DNA of 63,924 nt from JBMNRY01 sp050944915 (GTDB taxonomy: Bacteria > Bacillota > Limnochordia > JAAZLZ01): the NCBI GenBank assembly GCA_050944915.1, contig JBMNRY010000001.1, positions 1 to 63,924 on the forward strand, given 5' to 3'. Made by a program: the position numbers and the translations under genes. This document shows, in pieces, positions 24,881 to 33,807 of this stretch (position 1 is its first letter; every line of letters begins with the position of its first letter). The notes under the pieces were generated by a model. It had not been told where the DNA came from. It did not search any database and saw nothing but the letters and a program-made list of their open reading frames with translations.

Positions 24881-25768
24881 CTACCCTTCTGTCTGACCCT
24901 TTTTGGCTTTGGCGATATGGATTTCGATGACCAGTTCATCTTCCCCTTCACTCCGCTGCCGCACATCGACGGCCAGGCCTGTCCTCTTTAGGCCCTCCGT
25001 TAACTTGTGTAAACTGTTCAAAAAGGGTCGGGTATCTTTGATGATCCCCACCCAGCTTTGTTTTCCTCGGGGTCTTTTCTCCCCTTCCAGGATGGTTTTC
25101 ACCATTCTTTCCGTGGCCTTTACACTAAGACCCTCCCCGATGATCCTCTCGAGGACCGCCATTTGCATTTCCCCGTCGGGTAGTCGCAGTAAAGCCCGGG
25201 CATGCCGTTCAGAAATCATTTCCCGGGAAATAATTTCTTGAATCTCCGGCGGCAACCGCAACAAACGCAGCCGATTGGCGATGGTCGATTGGGCACAGCC
25301 GATCCGTCGCGCTAACTCTTCTTGGGTAAATCCAAATTCCTCGATTAGCCGACGGTAGCCCTCTGCTTCCTCGAAAACATCCAGATCTTTGCGCTGAATG
25401 TTCTCGATTAGGGCCAACTCCGCAGTCGTTTGGTCGTCCATTTCCCGGACGATGGCGGGGATCCGCTCCCAACCGAGAGTTTGGCAAGCTCGCAGACGCC
25501 GTTCCCCGGCCACCAGCTGATACCCGTGGGGCACAGGCCGGACGACGATGGGGTGAAGGAGCCCGTGCTCCTCAATGGAGGCCGCCAATTCCGCCAACTC
25601 CGTCGGTTGGATCCGCCGCCGAGGTTGATAAGGGTTGGGTTCGATCTCGGCCGTGGGCAGAGATTCGACGCCCTCCCCATCGATATCGGCCCCTAGGTCA
25701 AGTTCCAGAGCCGAGGCCAACTCTTCCTCTCCTTTGGCCCGGGCCCGTAAGATATCTGTAAGTTTCAC
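24881..25768 (-). CDS. noc: Nucleoid occlusion protein Noc (ParB-like)
   Basis: The 295-residue ParB paralog carries EPNPYQPRRRIQPTELAELAASI, the GERRLRACQ CTP motif, NIQRKDLDVFEEAEGYRRL and the HTH TQEELARRIGCAQSTIANRLRLL. The position between rsmG and parA is that of noc in B. subtilis. A perfect match to the published Noc site ATTTCCCGGGAAAT occurs in its own coding region, which supports Noc rather than a second Spo0J. Noc prevents septum formation over the nucleoid. The N-terminal 30 residues are acidic and differ from the membrane-binding amphipathic helix of B. subtilis Noc, although LTDILRARAK could serve. Confidence 0.88.
   Translation of the reverse strand: MKLTDILRARAKGEEELASALELDLGADIDGEGVESLPTAEIEPNPYQPRRRIQPTELAELAASIEEHGLLHPIVVRPVPHGYQLVAGERRLRACQTLGWERIPAIVREMDDQTTAELALIENIQRKDLDVFEEAEGYRRLIEEFGFTQEELARRIGCAQSTIANRLRLLRLPPEIQEIISREMISERHARALLRLPDGEMQMAVLERIIGEGLSVKATERMVKTILEGEKRPRGKQSWVGIIKDTRPFLNSLHKLTEGLKRTGLAVDVRQRSEGEDELVIEIHIAKAKKGQTEG
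25218..25231. promoter_or_regulatory. Noc-binding site inside noc
   Basis: The 14-base palindrome ATTTCCCGGGAAAT is identical to the Noc consensus of B. subtilis. It overlaps codons for Ile-Ser-Arg-Glu. A weaker 12/14 match lies in parA at 24557-24570. Confidence 0.7.
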
Positions 25769-25947
25769 TGCTGGCGCAGAAATGGCCCCTCAGCCCTTCT
25801 GCTCCCTCCCTTTCCTTATGTACCGCTTTAGGTTGTACTTTCGGTTTCCACCAGCGTTTTCCTGCCCCCCGTGTTTCTTAGGCCGGGAGGATTAAGGCCC
25901 CAAACCTCTAGAAGGATTATTTTCTTTCTTTTCGGATTTTTCTAATC

Positions 25948-25972
25948 AAAAGGCCCCCTAGAGAGGCCTTTT
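25948..25972 (-). terminator. Terminator hairpin at the end of rsmG
   Basis: An 8-bp stem GGCCTTTT / AAAAGGCC with a 9-nt loop overlaps the last codons and stop of rsmG. On the minus strand it continues TTTTGATTAGAAAAA, so it may terminate transcripts that enter from mnmG, separating them from noc. Confidence 0.6.
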
Positions 25973-26683
25973 CCGGGGAGCGCCCGGGCGGCGGGGGTAG
26001 TTAGGGGGTGTGGGTTTCATCTTGCCGACGAAGATTAGGGTCCGCCCTCCCCCACCAAAGGGCAACTGAACCCCTTTAATCTCCCGGATTTCTCCCCCCA
26101 GGATCTCGAGAGCCCTTTGAGCTGCGACCACCTCTTCTTGGGCTTCGGGGCCTTTAAGGGCGATAAAGGCTCCGCCCACCTTGACCAAAGGCAGACAGTA
26201 TTCCAAGAGCACCGGCAGGGAGGCTACGGCCCGGGCCACGACAAGATCGAAGTTGTCCCGGCAATCTTCCCGTTGACCCAGCTCTTCTGCCCGACCCCAA
26301 TGGACTTGGATCCCCTTCAGGCCCAGCTTAGTGATGGCCCCCTGGAGAAATTCCGTCTTCTTACCGACAGAATCAAGGAGGGTGACTTCCAACTCCGGCC
26401 GCCAAATCTTCAACGGTACCCCGGGAAAGCCGGCACCGGTGCCTACATCTAACAGGGTAACCGGGGATAGACCCTGGATTAGTGGAGCCACCGCGAGGGA
26501 ATCGAGGAAGTGTTTGACCGCCATCTCCTCCCAGTCGGTGATGGCTGTTAGATTCAGCTCTTCGTTCCCCTCTCTGACCAAACGGGCCCAAGCGACGCAT
26601 TGTTCCAGTTGTTCCTCGTCTAAAGTAAATCCCCACTGATCAAGACCGATCTGTAAAATATTTCGGAAGGCTTGCTCACCCAC
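25958..26683 (-). CDS. rsmG: 16S rRNA (guanine527-N7)-methyltransferase RsmG (GidB)
   Basis: The 241-residue SAM-dependent enzyme methylates G527 of 16S rRNA. Motif I is LLDVGTGAGFPGVPLKI near residue 75, preceded by HFLDSLAVAPLI, with ARAVASLPVLLEY and FIALKGPEAQEE further on. It overlaps the second mnmG by 8 nt and follows the standard mnmE-mnmG-rsmG order. The C-terminal tail PPNYPRRPGAPRKRP is basic and probably disordered. Confidence 0.96.
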   Translation of the reverse strand: MGEQAFRNILQIGLDQWGFTLDEEQLEQCVAWARLVREGNEELNLTAITDWEEMAVKHFLDSLAVAPLIQGLSPVTLLDVGTGAGFPGVPLKIWRPELEVTLLDSVGKKTEFLQGAITKLGLKGIQVHWGRAEELGQREDCRDNFDLVVARAVASLPVLLEYCLPLVKVGGAFIALKGPEAQEEVVAAQRALEILGGEIREIKGVQLPFGGGGRTLIFVGKMKPTPPNYPRRPGAPRKRPL

Positions 26684-28544
26684 CGACTTGCCGCCTCCTT
26701 TTTTCCAGGGCCACCATCAAGACGCTGATATCCGCGGGATTTACGCCGCTGATCCGGGAGGCCTGGCCTAAAGAATAGGGTCGAATAGCATTGAGCTTTT
26801 CTACTGCCTCGGTGCTCAAACCCGACACTTGACTGTAGTCCCAATCCTCCGGTAGCAAAATATTTTCCAAGTGCCGAAACCGCTGGACTAGCTGTTCCTC
26901 CTTAGCCAAGTAACCGGCGTACTTCACTTCTACCTCCAGAAGGGGTACCAACTCCTCCGGGAGGGGTTCCCCTCCTAAAAGGGGTGCAATATCCCCGTAG
27001 GCTACCTCCGGCCGCCGCAGCAGATGAGCTGCCGAAAGGGGACGTTTTAAGGGGGTTGATCCAATCTTTTCCATAAGCCTTTGGACATGGGCTTCGGGAT
27101 AGATTTGCTCTTCTTCCAGCTGCCTTTGGGTCCTTTTAATCTGTTCCCAACGGCGGCACATCCGATCATAATCGGCTGTATCCACTAAGCCGATCTCCCG
27201 GCCCAAAGCCATCAGTCGATAATCGGCATTATCTTGGCGTAAAGACAGGCGATATTCCACCCGGGAAGTCAGCATCCGGTAAGGCTCAGTGGTGCCTTTG
27301 GTGACTAAATCATCGATAAGCACCCCGATATAACCTTGATCCCGTCCCAGGACGATCCCTTCTTGGCCCCGATGTTTGCGAGCCACGTTGATACCCACCA
27401 ACAAGCCTTGAACTGCCGCTTCTTCATATCCGGAACTACCGTTAATTTGACCGGCAAAATAAAGACCGTCGATGGTTTTGCTTTCTAAAGTAGGTTTTAG
27501 ATAAGTGCTATCGATGGCATCATATTCAATGGCATAGCCGGGACGGGTAATCTCCGCCTTTTCCAAACCGGGGATGGAATGGATCATCTCCCATTGCACA
27601 TCTTCCGGCAGACTGGTAGCCACTCCCGCCAGGTAGACTTCCCTGGTATCCCGCCCATCGGGCTCCACAAAGACTTGGTGGATCCGACCGGGGAAGCGAT
27701 CGACCTTGGCTTCGATGGAAGGACAATACCGGGGACCGACACCGATGATCAGGCCTGAAAACATAGCCGCCCGTTGAATATTGCCCGCCACGATCTCTTC
27801 GGTGACCGGAGTGGTGAGGGTCAAATAACAAGGGGTTTGCTCCCTCAAAGCTAAGGGATGGCGGAAGGAAAAGCCCTCCGTCAGCTCGTCCCCCGGCTGA
27901 AGCTCCATTTTGCTGTAATCGATGGTCCGGCCATCGACCCGGGGGGAAGTGCCCGTTTTCAGCCTGATGATGGGATACTCCAACTCCTGGAGTTGTTCCG
28001 TCAAGGCACCGGAGCTCACCTGTCCGTTGGGCCCCGAGGGCCACTGGGCATCGCCGATGGAAATCGCGCCTCCTAAATAGGTGCCCGTCGCGAGTAAGAC
28101 CTGGGGAGCCCGCCAAATCTGGCCGCTGGCGGTGACTACACCTTGGACCCTCTGGCCTTTGATCAACAGGCGTTTGACCATCCCTTCCCGCAGATCTAAA
28201 AGGTCTTGGTTTTCCAACACCCGCTGCATCCGCCGTTGATAGGCCCGTCGATCCCCTTGGGCCCGCAGAGCCCTTACCGCCGGCCCTTTCCCTTTATTTA
28301 ACACCCGTATCTGAAGGGCGGTGGCATCGATGTTGATGGCCATTTCTCCCCCGAGGGCATCCAGTTCTCGGACCAGTTGGGCCTTGCCGGGACCACCGAT
28401 ACTGGGGTTGCAGTCCATAAAGGCCACCTTATCTAAATTTAGGGTCAACAACAGGGTGCGCAGGCCCAGCCGAGCCGCAGCCAAGGCTGCTTCACAACCG
28501 GCATGACCACCGCCGATGACGATGAAATCGTAATCCATGAGCAT
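26676..28544 (-). CDS. mnmG: Second MnmG-like tRNA-modification FAD enzyme
   Basis: From ATG 28544 the protein has 622 residues, full MnmG length. It has the FAD motif IVIGGGHAGCEAALAAARLG (residues 7-26), CNPSIGGPGKAQLVRELDALGGEM, the conserved Cys in TPCYLT near residue 278, and the C-terminal helical domain with ALEKRRR. It is clearly related to the MnmG upstream but diverged along its whole length, for instance GKAQLVR for the usual AKGHLVR. Its start shares one base with the stop of that gene. MnmG with MnmE modifies U34 of tRNAs. Whether this copy does so, replaces it, or has another substrate is unknown. Confidence 0.85.
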   Translation of the reverse strand: MLMDYDFIVIGGGHAGCEAALAAARLGLRTLLLTLNLDKVAFMDCNPSIGGPGKAQLVRELDALGGEMAINIDATALQIRVLNKGKGPAVRALRAQGDRRAYQRRMQRVLENQDLLDLREGMVKRLLIKGQRVQGVVTASGQIWRAPQVLLATGTYLGGAISIGDAQWPSGPNGQVSSGALTEQLQELEYPIIRLKTGTSPRVDGRTIDYSKMELQPGDELTEGFSFRHPLALREQTPCYLTLTTPVTEEIVAGNIQRAAMFSGLIIGVGPRYCPSIEAKVDRFPGRIHQVFVEPDGRDTREVYLAGVATSLPEDVQWEMIHSIPGLEKAEITRPGYAIEYDAIDSTYLKPTLESKTIDGLYFAGQINGSSGYEEAAVQGLLVGINVARKHRGQEGIVLGRDQGYIGVLIDDLVTKGTTEPYRMLTSRVEYRLSLRQDNADYRLMALGREIGLVDTADYDRMCRRWEQIKRTQRQLEEEQIYPEAHVQRLMEKIGSTPLKRPLSAAHLLRRPEVAYGDIAPLLGGEPLPEELVPLLEVEVKYAGYLAKEEQLVQRFRHLENILLPEDWDYSQVSGLSTEAVEKLNAIRPYSLGQASRISGVNPADISVLMVALEKRRRQVGG

Positions 28545-30427
28545 TAGCCTTCGCCCCCTGCCGCTTTCCGTTGGATCCCTTGGACGTAGACCGCCAAGAG
28601 GGAAACATCGGCCGGGGATACCCCTGCTACTCGGCTGGCCTGGCCGATGGAGCGAGGTTGAATCCGTTGGAGCTGTTCCCGGGCTTGGTTGCCTAAACCC
28701 CTGATGTGGCTGTAATCCATATCCGCGGGGATCCGCAGGGCTTCCAACTCCCGGAATTTGGCGATCTGTTTTTCTTGCCGGGAAATATAGCCGCTGCATT
28801 TCACTTCGATTTCGATTTCCTGTTCCAAAGCTTCATCATAGCGGGGAACTTCGGGCACGATACGGGGCAGATGGGCATAACTAATTTCCGGTCGCTGCAG
28901 GATGGCCGTTAAGGGCACCGGTTTAGCCAAATTCCCTGTCCCCAATTCCTTTAAGACATCCAAGACTCCTTCCGTAGGAGTCACTTGGATGCTTTCCAAG
29001 ATTTTTCGGGCTTCCTTGATGGTTTTTTCTTTTTTCCGGACCTTTTCATAGGCTTCTTCCGAAACTAAACCTAGTTTATATCCGATGGGGGTTAAACGGC
29101 GGTCCGCGTTATCCTGCCGCAAGAGCAAACGATACTCGGCCCGGGAGGTGAGCATGCGGTAGGGTTCATCGACACCTTTAGTGACTAGGTCATCGATTAA
29201 GACTCCGATGTAACCTTGGGAGCGATCGATGATGAAAGGCTCTTGACCTGCCACCTTCCGAGCGGCGTTAATACCGGCGATTAAACCTTGGGCCGCCGCC
29301 TCCTCATAACCGGAGGTACCGTTGATCTGGCCGGCGGTGAACAAACCGGAACAAACCTTGGTTTCCAAGGCCAAGGTTAACTGACTAGGATCGATGAAAT
29401 CGTATTCCACGGCGTAACCAGGGCGCATCATCCGGGCCCGCTGCAGCCCGGGAATAGTCCTGATGATCTCCTCTTGGACCCCTTCGGGCATGGCCGTGGT
29501 AAGACCCAAGAGATACATTTCCGTCGTGTATTCCCCTTCCGGCTCCACAAAAATTTGGTGGTCGACCTTGTCGGGGAAGCGGATCACCTTCCGGTCGATG
29601 GAGGGACAATGCCGGGGACCTTGACCGACAACGGAACCCATTTGGATGGGGGAAACCTCCAAGTACTTCCGCACCAGCTCGATGGTTTCTTCGGTAGTCC
29701 TAGTCAACCAACAGGGTAATTGCCGGTGGCGAATTTCCGGACTGTTGAAAGAAAAGGGTATGGGATGGGGACTGCCCTTTTGCTCCTGCATTTGACTAAA
29801 ATCGATGGTGCGGGCATCAACCCGAGGAGGTGTAGCCGTCTGAAAGCGGCGTAGTTCTAAGCCCAATCCTTCTAAAGAGGTCGATAGGGCTTCCGCGGCG
29901 ATCTCTCCTTGGCGCCCCCCGGGATAGCGGATCCGACCATTGACTAAGATCCCCCGCAAGAAGGTCCCTGGAGCTAAAACCACAGTCCGACAGGGGTAAA
30001 CCTGGCCGTTGATCGTTTTCACACCGCAAATGCGGCCTCCTTCCGTCAACAGCTCGGTGATCTGGCCCTGTTTGACCTCCAGATTTGGTTCCCTTTCTAA
30101 GACTAACGTCATTTCCCGCTGGTAGATGAGTTTATCGGCTTGAGCCCGCAAGGCCCACACCGCCGGTCCCCGGGATTTGTTTAAGATCCGTACGTTCAAA
30201 TAGGAACGGTCGATGACCTTACCCATTTCGCCCCCTAAGGCATCGATTTCCCGCACCAGGTGGCTTTTAGCCTGGGGTCCACCGATGGCCGGGTTACAAG
30301 ACATCCGGGCAATATTATCGATATTTATGGTAAAAATGGCTGTTCGACATCCCAGACGGGCGGCAGCCAGGGCCGCTTCACAACCGGCATGTCCCGCGCC
30401 GATGACGATGACATCATAGATTTCCAT
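28544..30427 (-). CDS. mnmG: tRNA uridine-5-carboxymethylaminomethyl modification enzyme MnmG (GidA)
   Basis: The 627-residue FAD enzyme works with MnmE to make cmnm5U at tRNA position 34. It has IVIGAGHAGCEAALAAARLG, the Cys in LPCWLTRTTEET, SAREYRLLLRQDNADRRLT and the C-terminal MnmE-binding helical domain. I place the start at ATG 30427 (GGGGGGAAGG site), giving the family N-terminus MEIYDVIVIG. A GTG overlapping the mnmE stop is also possible. The conserved loop reads GGPQAKSHLVR, one residue longer than the usual GGPAKGHLVR. A second mnmG follows. Confidence 0.96.
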   Translation of the reverse strand: MEIYDVIVIGAGHAGCEAALAAARLGCRTAIFTINIDNIARMSCNPAIGGPQAKSHLVREIDALGGEMGKVIDRSYLNVRILNKSRGPAVWALRAQADKLIYQREMTLVLEREPNLEVKQGQITELLTEGGRICGVKTINGQVYPCRTVVLAPGTFLRGILVNGRIRYPGGRQGEIAAEALSTSLEGLGLELRRFQTATPPRVDARTIDFSQMQEQKGSPHPIPFSFNSPEIRHRQLPCWLTRTTEETIELVRKYLEVSPIQMGSVVGQGPRHCPSIDRKVIRFPDKVDHQIFVEPEGEYTTEMYLLGLTTAMPEGVQEEIIRTIPGLQRARMMRPGYAVEYDFIDPSQLTLALETKVCSGLFTAGQINGTSGYEEAAAQGLIAGINAARKVAGQEPFIIDRSQGYIGVLIDDLVTKGVDEPYRMLTSRAEYRLLLRQDNADRRLTPIGYKLGLVSEEAYEKVRKKEKTIKEARKILESIQVTPTEGVLDVLKELGTGNLAKPVPLTAILQRPEISYAHLPRIVPEVPRYDEALEQEIEIEVKCSGYISRQEKQIAKFRELEALRIPADMDYSHIRGLGNQAREQLQRIQPRSIGQASRVAGVSPADVSLLAVYVQGIQRKAAGGEG

Positions 30428-30441
30428 GGAACCTTCCCCCC

Positions 30442-31806
30442 TCACTTACCGATACAAAACCGACTGAAGATTTCATCTAAAACTCCTTCTTGCACCGTTT
30501 CGCCGGTGATCTCTCCTAGGGATTCTAAGGCTTCCCGCAGATCAATACAGATGAAATCCTCGGCCCAGCCTTCCGCCACAGAGCGGCGGCTATCCTTGAT
30601 GGCCCCAAGGGCCCTTTCTAAAGCTTGGGCATGGCGGATATTCGTCACTAAAGCACCTTCCATCCCTAGACCCTTGGTGCCGAATTTATCGACGATGATT
30701 TCTTCCAGCCCTTCAAGACCCCAACCTTCCTTCAGGCTCATGGTCAATATGGGGCCAAGGCCCTGTTCTCGGAGCCTCTTTGGATCTATTTTAACATCTA
30801 AATCGGCCTTATTGATAATGGTAATAACCTCACGGCCGACCACTTTCTCAATCAATTGCCATTCATCAGGCCCCAATTCTTGGGAGCCGTCTAGGACTAG
30901 GAGGACCAAATCGGCCCGTTCAAGATAGGCGATACTCCGTTCCACCCCCAGCTGCTCCACCACATCGGAGGTAGCCCGCACCCCGGCGGTATCCGCCAGG
31001 CGCAAGGTGACACCACCGATATTGACCATCTCTTCGATGACATCTCTGGTGGTACCGGGAATGGCGGTGACGATGGCCCGCTCTTCCTGGAGAAGGGTGT
31101 TTAATAAAGTGGATTTGCCCACATTGGGGGGACCGATGATGACGGTGTAAACACCTTCCCGCAGCACCCGGCCCCGGCTGGCTCCTTCTAAAAGGCGGGC
31201 CACCTTCTTTTCGGCTCGGGAGAGAATTTCATCGATGGCTTCTCGCTCCATACCGGGGATATCATCTTCGGGAAAGTCCAAGAGGGCTTCTAGCTGGGCC
31301 AAAAGTTCGATCAATTCCCTTCGGATCTCGCCCATGTATTTGCCCAAGCCACCTTGTAATTGGGTCACCGCGGCCCGCATCCCTTGGTCGCTATGGGAGC
31401 GGATGATATCCAGGACTGCTTCCGCTTGGGTTAAATCGAGGCGACCGTTAAGAAAGGCTCGTTTGGTGAATTCCCCCGGTTCCGCCATCCGGACTCCCCG
31501 GGCTAAGACCAATTCTAAAATCCGCCGCACGGGGAGGCTTCCTCCATGGCAGTGGATTTCCACCACATCTTCCCGGGTGTAACTATGGGGGGCCCGCATG
31601 GCCACCACTAAGACTTCATCGATAGGATTTTCCCCATCATAAATATGGCCGTAGGCCATTTGGTGGCTTTTCAGCTTGGAAAGGGGGGTTTTTCCCCGGA
31701 ATATTTCTTCCACGATCCCGATCCCGTCCGGTCCACTGACCCGGATAATCCCGATTCCCCCCTCACCGGGGGCTGTGGCTATGGCCGCAATGGTATCCAG
31801 TTCCAT
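30442..31806 (-). CDS. mnmE: tRNA modification GTPase MnmE (TrmE)
   Basis: The 454-residue GTPase has the N-terminal folate-binding domain (IAAIATAPGEGGIGIIRVSG, DEVLVVAMRAPHSYTREDVVEIHCHGG), an inserted G domain with the P-loop GPPNVGKST near residue 223, DTAG and NKAD motifs, and the C-terminal CIGK whose Cys is required for modification. ATG 31806 gives the family start; a GTG/ATG eight codons earlier is possible. It stands before mnmG. A terminator-like hairpin separates it from jag. Confidence 0.97.
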   Translation of the reverse strand: MELDTIAAIATAPGEGGIGIIRVSGPDGIGIVEEIFRGKTPLSKLKSHQMAYGHIYDGENPIDEVLVVAMRAPHSYTREDVVEIHCHGGSLPVRRILELVLARGVRMAEPGEFTKRAFLNGRLDLTQAEAVLDIIRSHSDQGMRAAVTQLQGGLGKYMGEIRRELIELLAQLEALLDFPEDDIPGMEREAIDEILSRAEKKVARLLEGASRGRVLREGVYTVIIGPPNVGKSTLLNTLLQEERAIVTAIPGTTRDVIEEMVNIGGVTLRLADTAGVRATSDVVEQLGVERSIAYLERADLVLLVLDGSQELGPDEWQLIEKVVGREVITIINKADLDVKIDPKRLREQGLGPILTMSLKEGWGLEGLEEIIVDKFGTKGLGMEGALVTNIRHAQALERALGAIKDSRRSVAEGWAEDFICIDLREALESLGEITGETVQEGVLDEIFSRFCIGK

Positions 31807-31844
31807 CTTTCCCACCCTTTCCTTTCCCATCCTTTTTCACATGG

Positions 31845-31873
31845 AAAAAGCACGTGTCCGCAGACACCGTGCC
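31845..31873 (-). terminator. Terminator between jag and mnmE
   Basis: On the minus strand GGCACGGTGTC, loop TGCG and GACACGTGC (one bulged G) are followed by five or more U. It would end transcripts from rpmH-jag or attenuate entry into mnmE. Confidence 0.75.
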
Positions 31874-31906
31874 TTATTCTTGTCCAATTAGTTTTTGTCC
31901 TGACCT

Positions 31907-32533
31907 TTATTTAGGTGCGATGATCACCCGGCGATAGGGATCCGTTCCTTCACTATAGGTATCCACATTGCCTTGGTCTTGAAGGGCCAAATGGATGATC
32001 CGCCGTTCATGGGCATTCATCGGCTCTAAGATCACCCGCCGACCGTTGCGCACCGCCTTGTCCGCCAAGCGCTGGGCTAAGCCCCGCAAGGATTCTTCCC
32101 GCCGGCGGCGATAATTTTCCGCATCTAAAAGAACCCGGTTCCAGGGACCTTCACCCCGGTTAGCCACCAGAGAAGTCAGATACTGTAAGGCATCGAGGGT
32201 TTGTCCCCTTTTGCCGATGACTAATCCCAGACTTTGGCCGATAATATCCAGCCTAATCACATCATCCTCTAAGGACCAATGGACCTGGGCTTCGATGCCC
32301 ATTTTCTCCAGCAGCTCCTGGAGCCATTGGGCGGCTCGCTGGGCTTTATGATCAAGGGTTGGTTTAACCGATACCCGCACCCGGGCTTGTTTGGTACCGA
32401 TGATGCCAAAAAGTCCTTTGGCGCCACTATCGATTACTTCCACTTCCACCTGTTCCCGGGGTACTTCCAATTCTTCCAAGGCAGCCTCGATGGCTTCCTC
32501 TACAGTTCTACCGGTCTTTTCCACCATCAGCAT
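31907..32533 (-). CDS. jag: Jag/SpoIIIJ-associated RNA-binding protein (KhpB)
   Basis: The 208-residue protein has the Jag-N domain (VEKTGRTVEEAIEAALEEL, with GAKGLFGIIG near residue 38), a KH domain with LGLVIGKRGQTLDALQYL near residue 105, and a C-terminal R3H domain (NAHERRIIHLALQ). Jag/KhpB binds RNA and affects cell elongation; it is co-transcribed with yidC. It overlaps the yidC 3' end by 26 nt. Confidence 0.96.
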   Translation of the reverse strand: MLMVEKTGRTVEEAIEAALEELEVPREQVEVEVIDSGAKGLFGIIGTKQARVRVSVKPTLDHKAQRAAQWLQELLEKMGIEAQVHWSLEDDVIRLDIIGQSLGLVIGKRGQTLDALQYLTSLVANRGEGPWNRVLLDAENYRRRREESLRGLAQRLADKAVRNGRRVILEPMNAHERRIIHLALQDQGNVDTYSEGTDPYRRVIIAPK

Positions 32534-33182
32534 CTTCCTGGCCCCCTTTTTTCAGGCCCGCATTCCGCCTAGTCATCAGATATTGCTGTCCCATACTAAA
32601 GAGGTTGCTGACAACCCAGTATAAAACCAAACCCGATGGAAAGTTTATACTGATCCAGCCGATAAAGGCGGGCATGACCATCATCATGGTCCGTTGTGAT
32701 GGATCGGTACTCGTTTGTGTCATCTGTAAATAAGTGGTTAGCGCGGAGAGCAAGGGGAGGATGTAAAAGGGATCTGGCTGTCCTAAGCCCCCCCGCAACC
32801 ATAGAAAAGCTTGATCGCCAAAATCAAAGGAACGCAAAACGCGAAAAAGTGCCCATAGAAATGGCAGTTGTACTAACATCGGTAGACAACCGCCTAGAGG
32901 ATTGATCTTATATTCTTGATATAATTGCATAACCCGCCGTTGGTATTCTTCCGGGTTATTCTTATATTTCGCCTGTATTTCCTGCAGCTTTGGTTGCATT
33001 TCCCGCATGACGACCATATTCTTAGTCTGGCTGGCAAAGAGCGGGTACATGACGATACGAATCAAGAGCGTCAATAAAATGATGGCCACACCGTGATTAC
33101 CAGTCAGTTGCGCGAAATATACTAATAAGGCCTCGAGGCCCTCGGCGAGAAAACCGAAAACCTGCAATCTGTCCGCCTCCAT
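32508..33182 (-). CDS. yidC: Membrane protein insertase YidC/SpoIIIJ
   Basis: The 224-residue insertase has the five-segment core with GNHGVAIILLTLLIRIVMYPL (the pore Arg in LLIRI), MQPKLQEIQAKYKNN and NPLGGCLPMLVQLPFLWALF. It lacks both the lipoprotein signal of Bacillus SpoIIIJ and the large periplasmic domain of proteobacterial YidC. The first segment begins within 30 residues of the start. It inserts membrane proteins alone or with Sec. Overlaps jag at its 3' end. Confidence 0.96.
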   Translation of the reverse strand: MEADRLQVFGFLAEGLEALLVYFAQLTGNHGVAIILLTLLIRIVMYPLFASQTKNMVVMREMQPKLQEIQAKYKNNPEEYQRRVMQLYQEYKINPLGGCLPMLVQLPFLWALFRVLRSFDFGDQAFLWLRGGLGQPDPFYILPLLSALTTYLQMTQTSTDPSQRTMMMVMPAFIGWISINFPSGLVLYWVVSNLFSMGQQYLMTRRNAGLKKGGQEDADGGKDR

Positions 33183-33201
33183 TCCACCCCTGCCCTACCG
33201 T

Positions 33202-33465
33202 CTAATTAAGGGGATCGTATCCACCCGGGTGCCAAGGATGACATTTTCTTAGTCTTTTCCATGTTAAAACTAAACCCTGCCAGGGACCGTATTTGATTAC
33301 TGCTTGTCGAGCGTATTCAGAACAAGTTGGATAAAAACGGCAGGTACGTGGTTTTAAAGGGGAAAGACAATGACGGTAAATCCAAATTAAGCCGAGGAAC
33401 AACCTTTGGACCCCATTCCTCAGCATATTCCCCATACCGATTTCTGATACCCTAAAATTATTCAC
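33202..33465 (-). CDS. yidD: Membrane protein insertion efficiency factor YidD
   Basis: The family core is complete: LFLGLIWIYRHCLSPLKPRTCRFYPTCSEYARQAVIKYG with the conserved Cys residues, then HPWHPGGYDP. The first GTG at 33465 overlaps the rnpA stop; internal ATG codons at 33435 or 33426 would give the more usual N-terminus and are plausible starts. Role: a small amphipathic protein at the inner membrane that aids YidC. Confidence 0.93.
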   Translation of the reverse strand: MNNFRVSEIGMGNMLRNGVQRLFLGLIWIYRHCLSPLKPRTCRFYPTCSEYARQAVIKYGPWQGLVLTWKRLRKCHPWHPGGYDPLN

Positions 33466-33805
33466 AATTTAGCAACCCCACACCCCGGAGTAACTCCCTT
33501 AGACTACGGTAGAGCCCCTGGTAACTGGCCTTAGCGGCCTGAACCCGGGCGGAGATCACTACATCGCAATCGGTCTGCAATCTGGGGGCCAAATCCCGCC
33601 ATGCCTCTTGTAAGCGTCGCCTTACCTTATTCCTCGTTACCGCCTTGCCAACCCGCTTACTAACCGCTAAGCCCAAACGTCTGCCTTGGCCGCCATTTTC
33701 CAATGCATGAAGAACTAATAATCGATCGGCCCGACGTCGCCCTTGGGCAAAGACCTGTTTAAACTGATGAGATCGGCGCAACCGCGCTGCCGCAGGTAGG
33801 CCCAC
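33458..33805 (-). CDS. rnpA: Ribonuclease P protein component
   Basis: The 115-residue basic protein has the signature FKQVFAQGRRRADRLLVLHAL and the RNR-like motif AVSKRVGKAVTRNKVRRRLQEAWR. It assists the RnpB RNA in maturing tRNA 5' ends. It starts 2 nt after the rpmH stop (GTG 33805), so it depends on coupling to rpmH. Its last codons overlap yidD. Confidence 0.97.
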   Translation of the reverse strand: MGLPAAARLRRSHQFKQVFAQGRRRADRLLVLHALENGGQGRRLGLAVSKRVGKAVTRNKVRRRLQEAWRDLAPRLQTDCDVVISARVQAAKASYQGLYRSLRELLRGVGLLNCE

Positions 33806-33807
33806 TC

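Noticed and set aside
28545..28799. N-terminal extension of the second MnmG by 85 residues
   Set aside because: It overlaps the end of the first mnmG in another frame and is low-complexity. ATG 28544 gives the family start.
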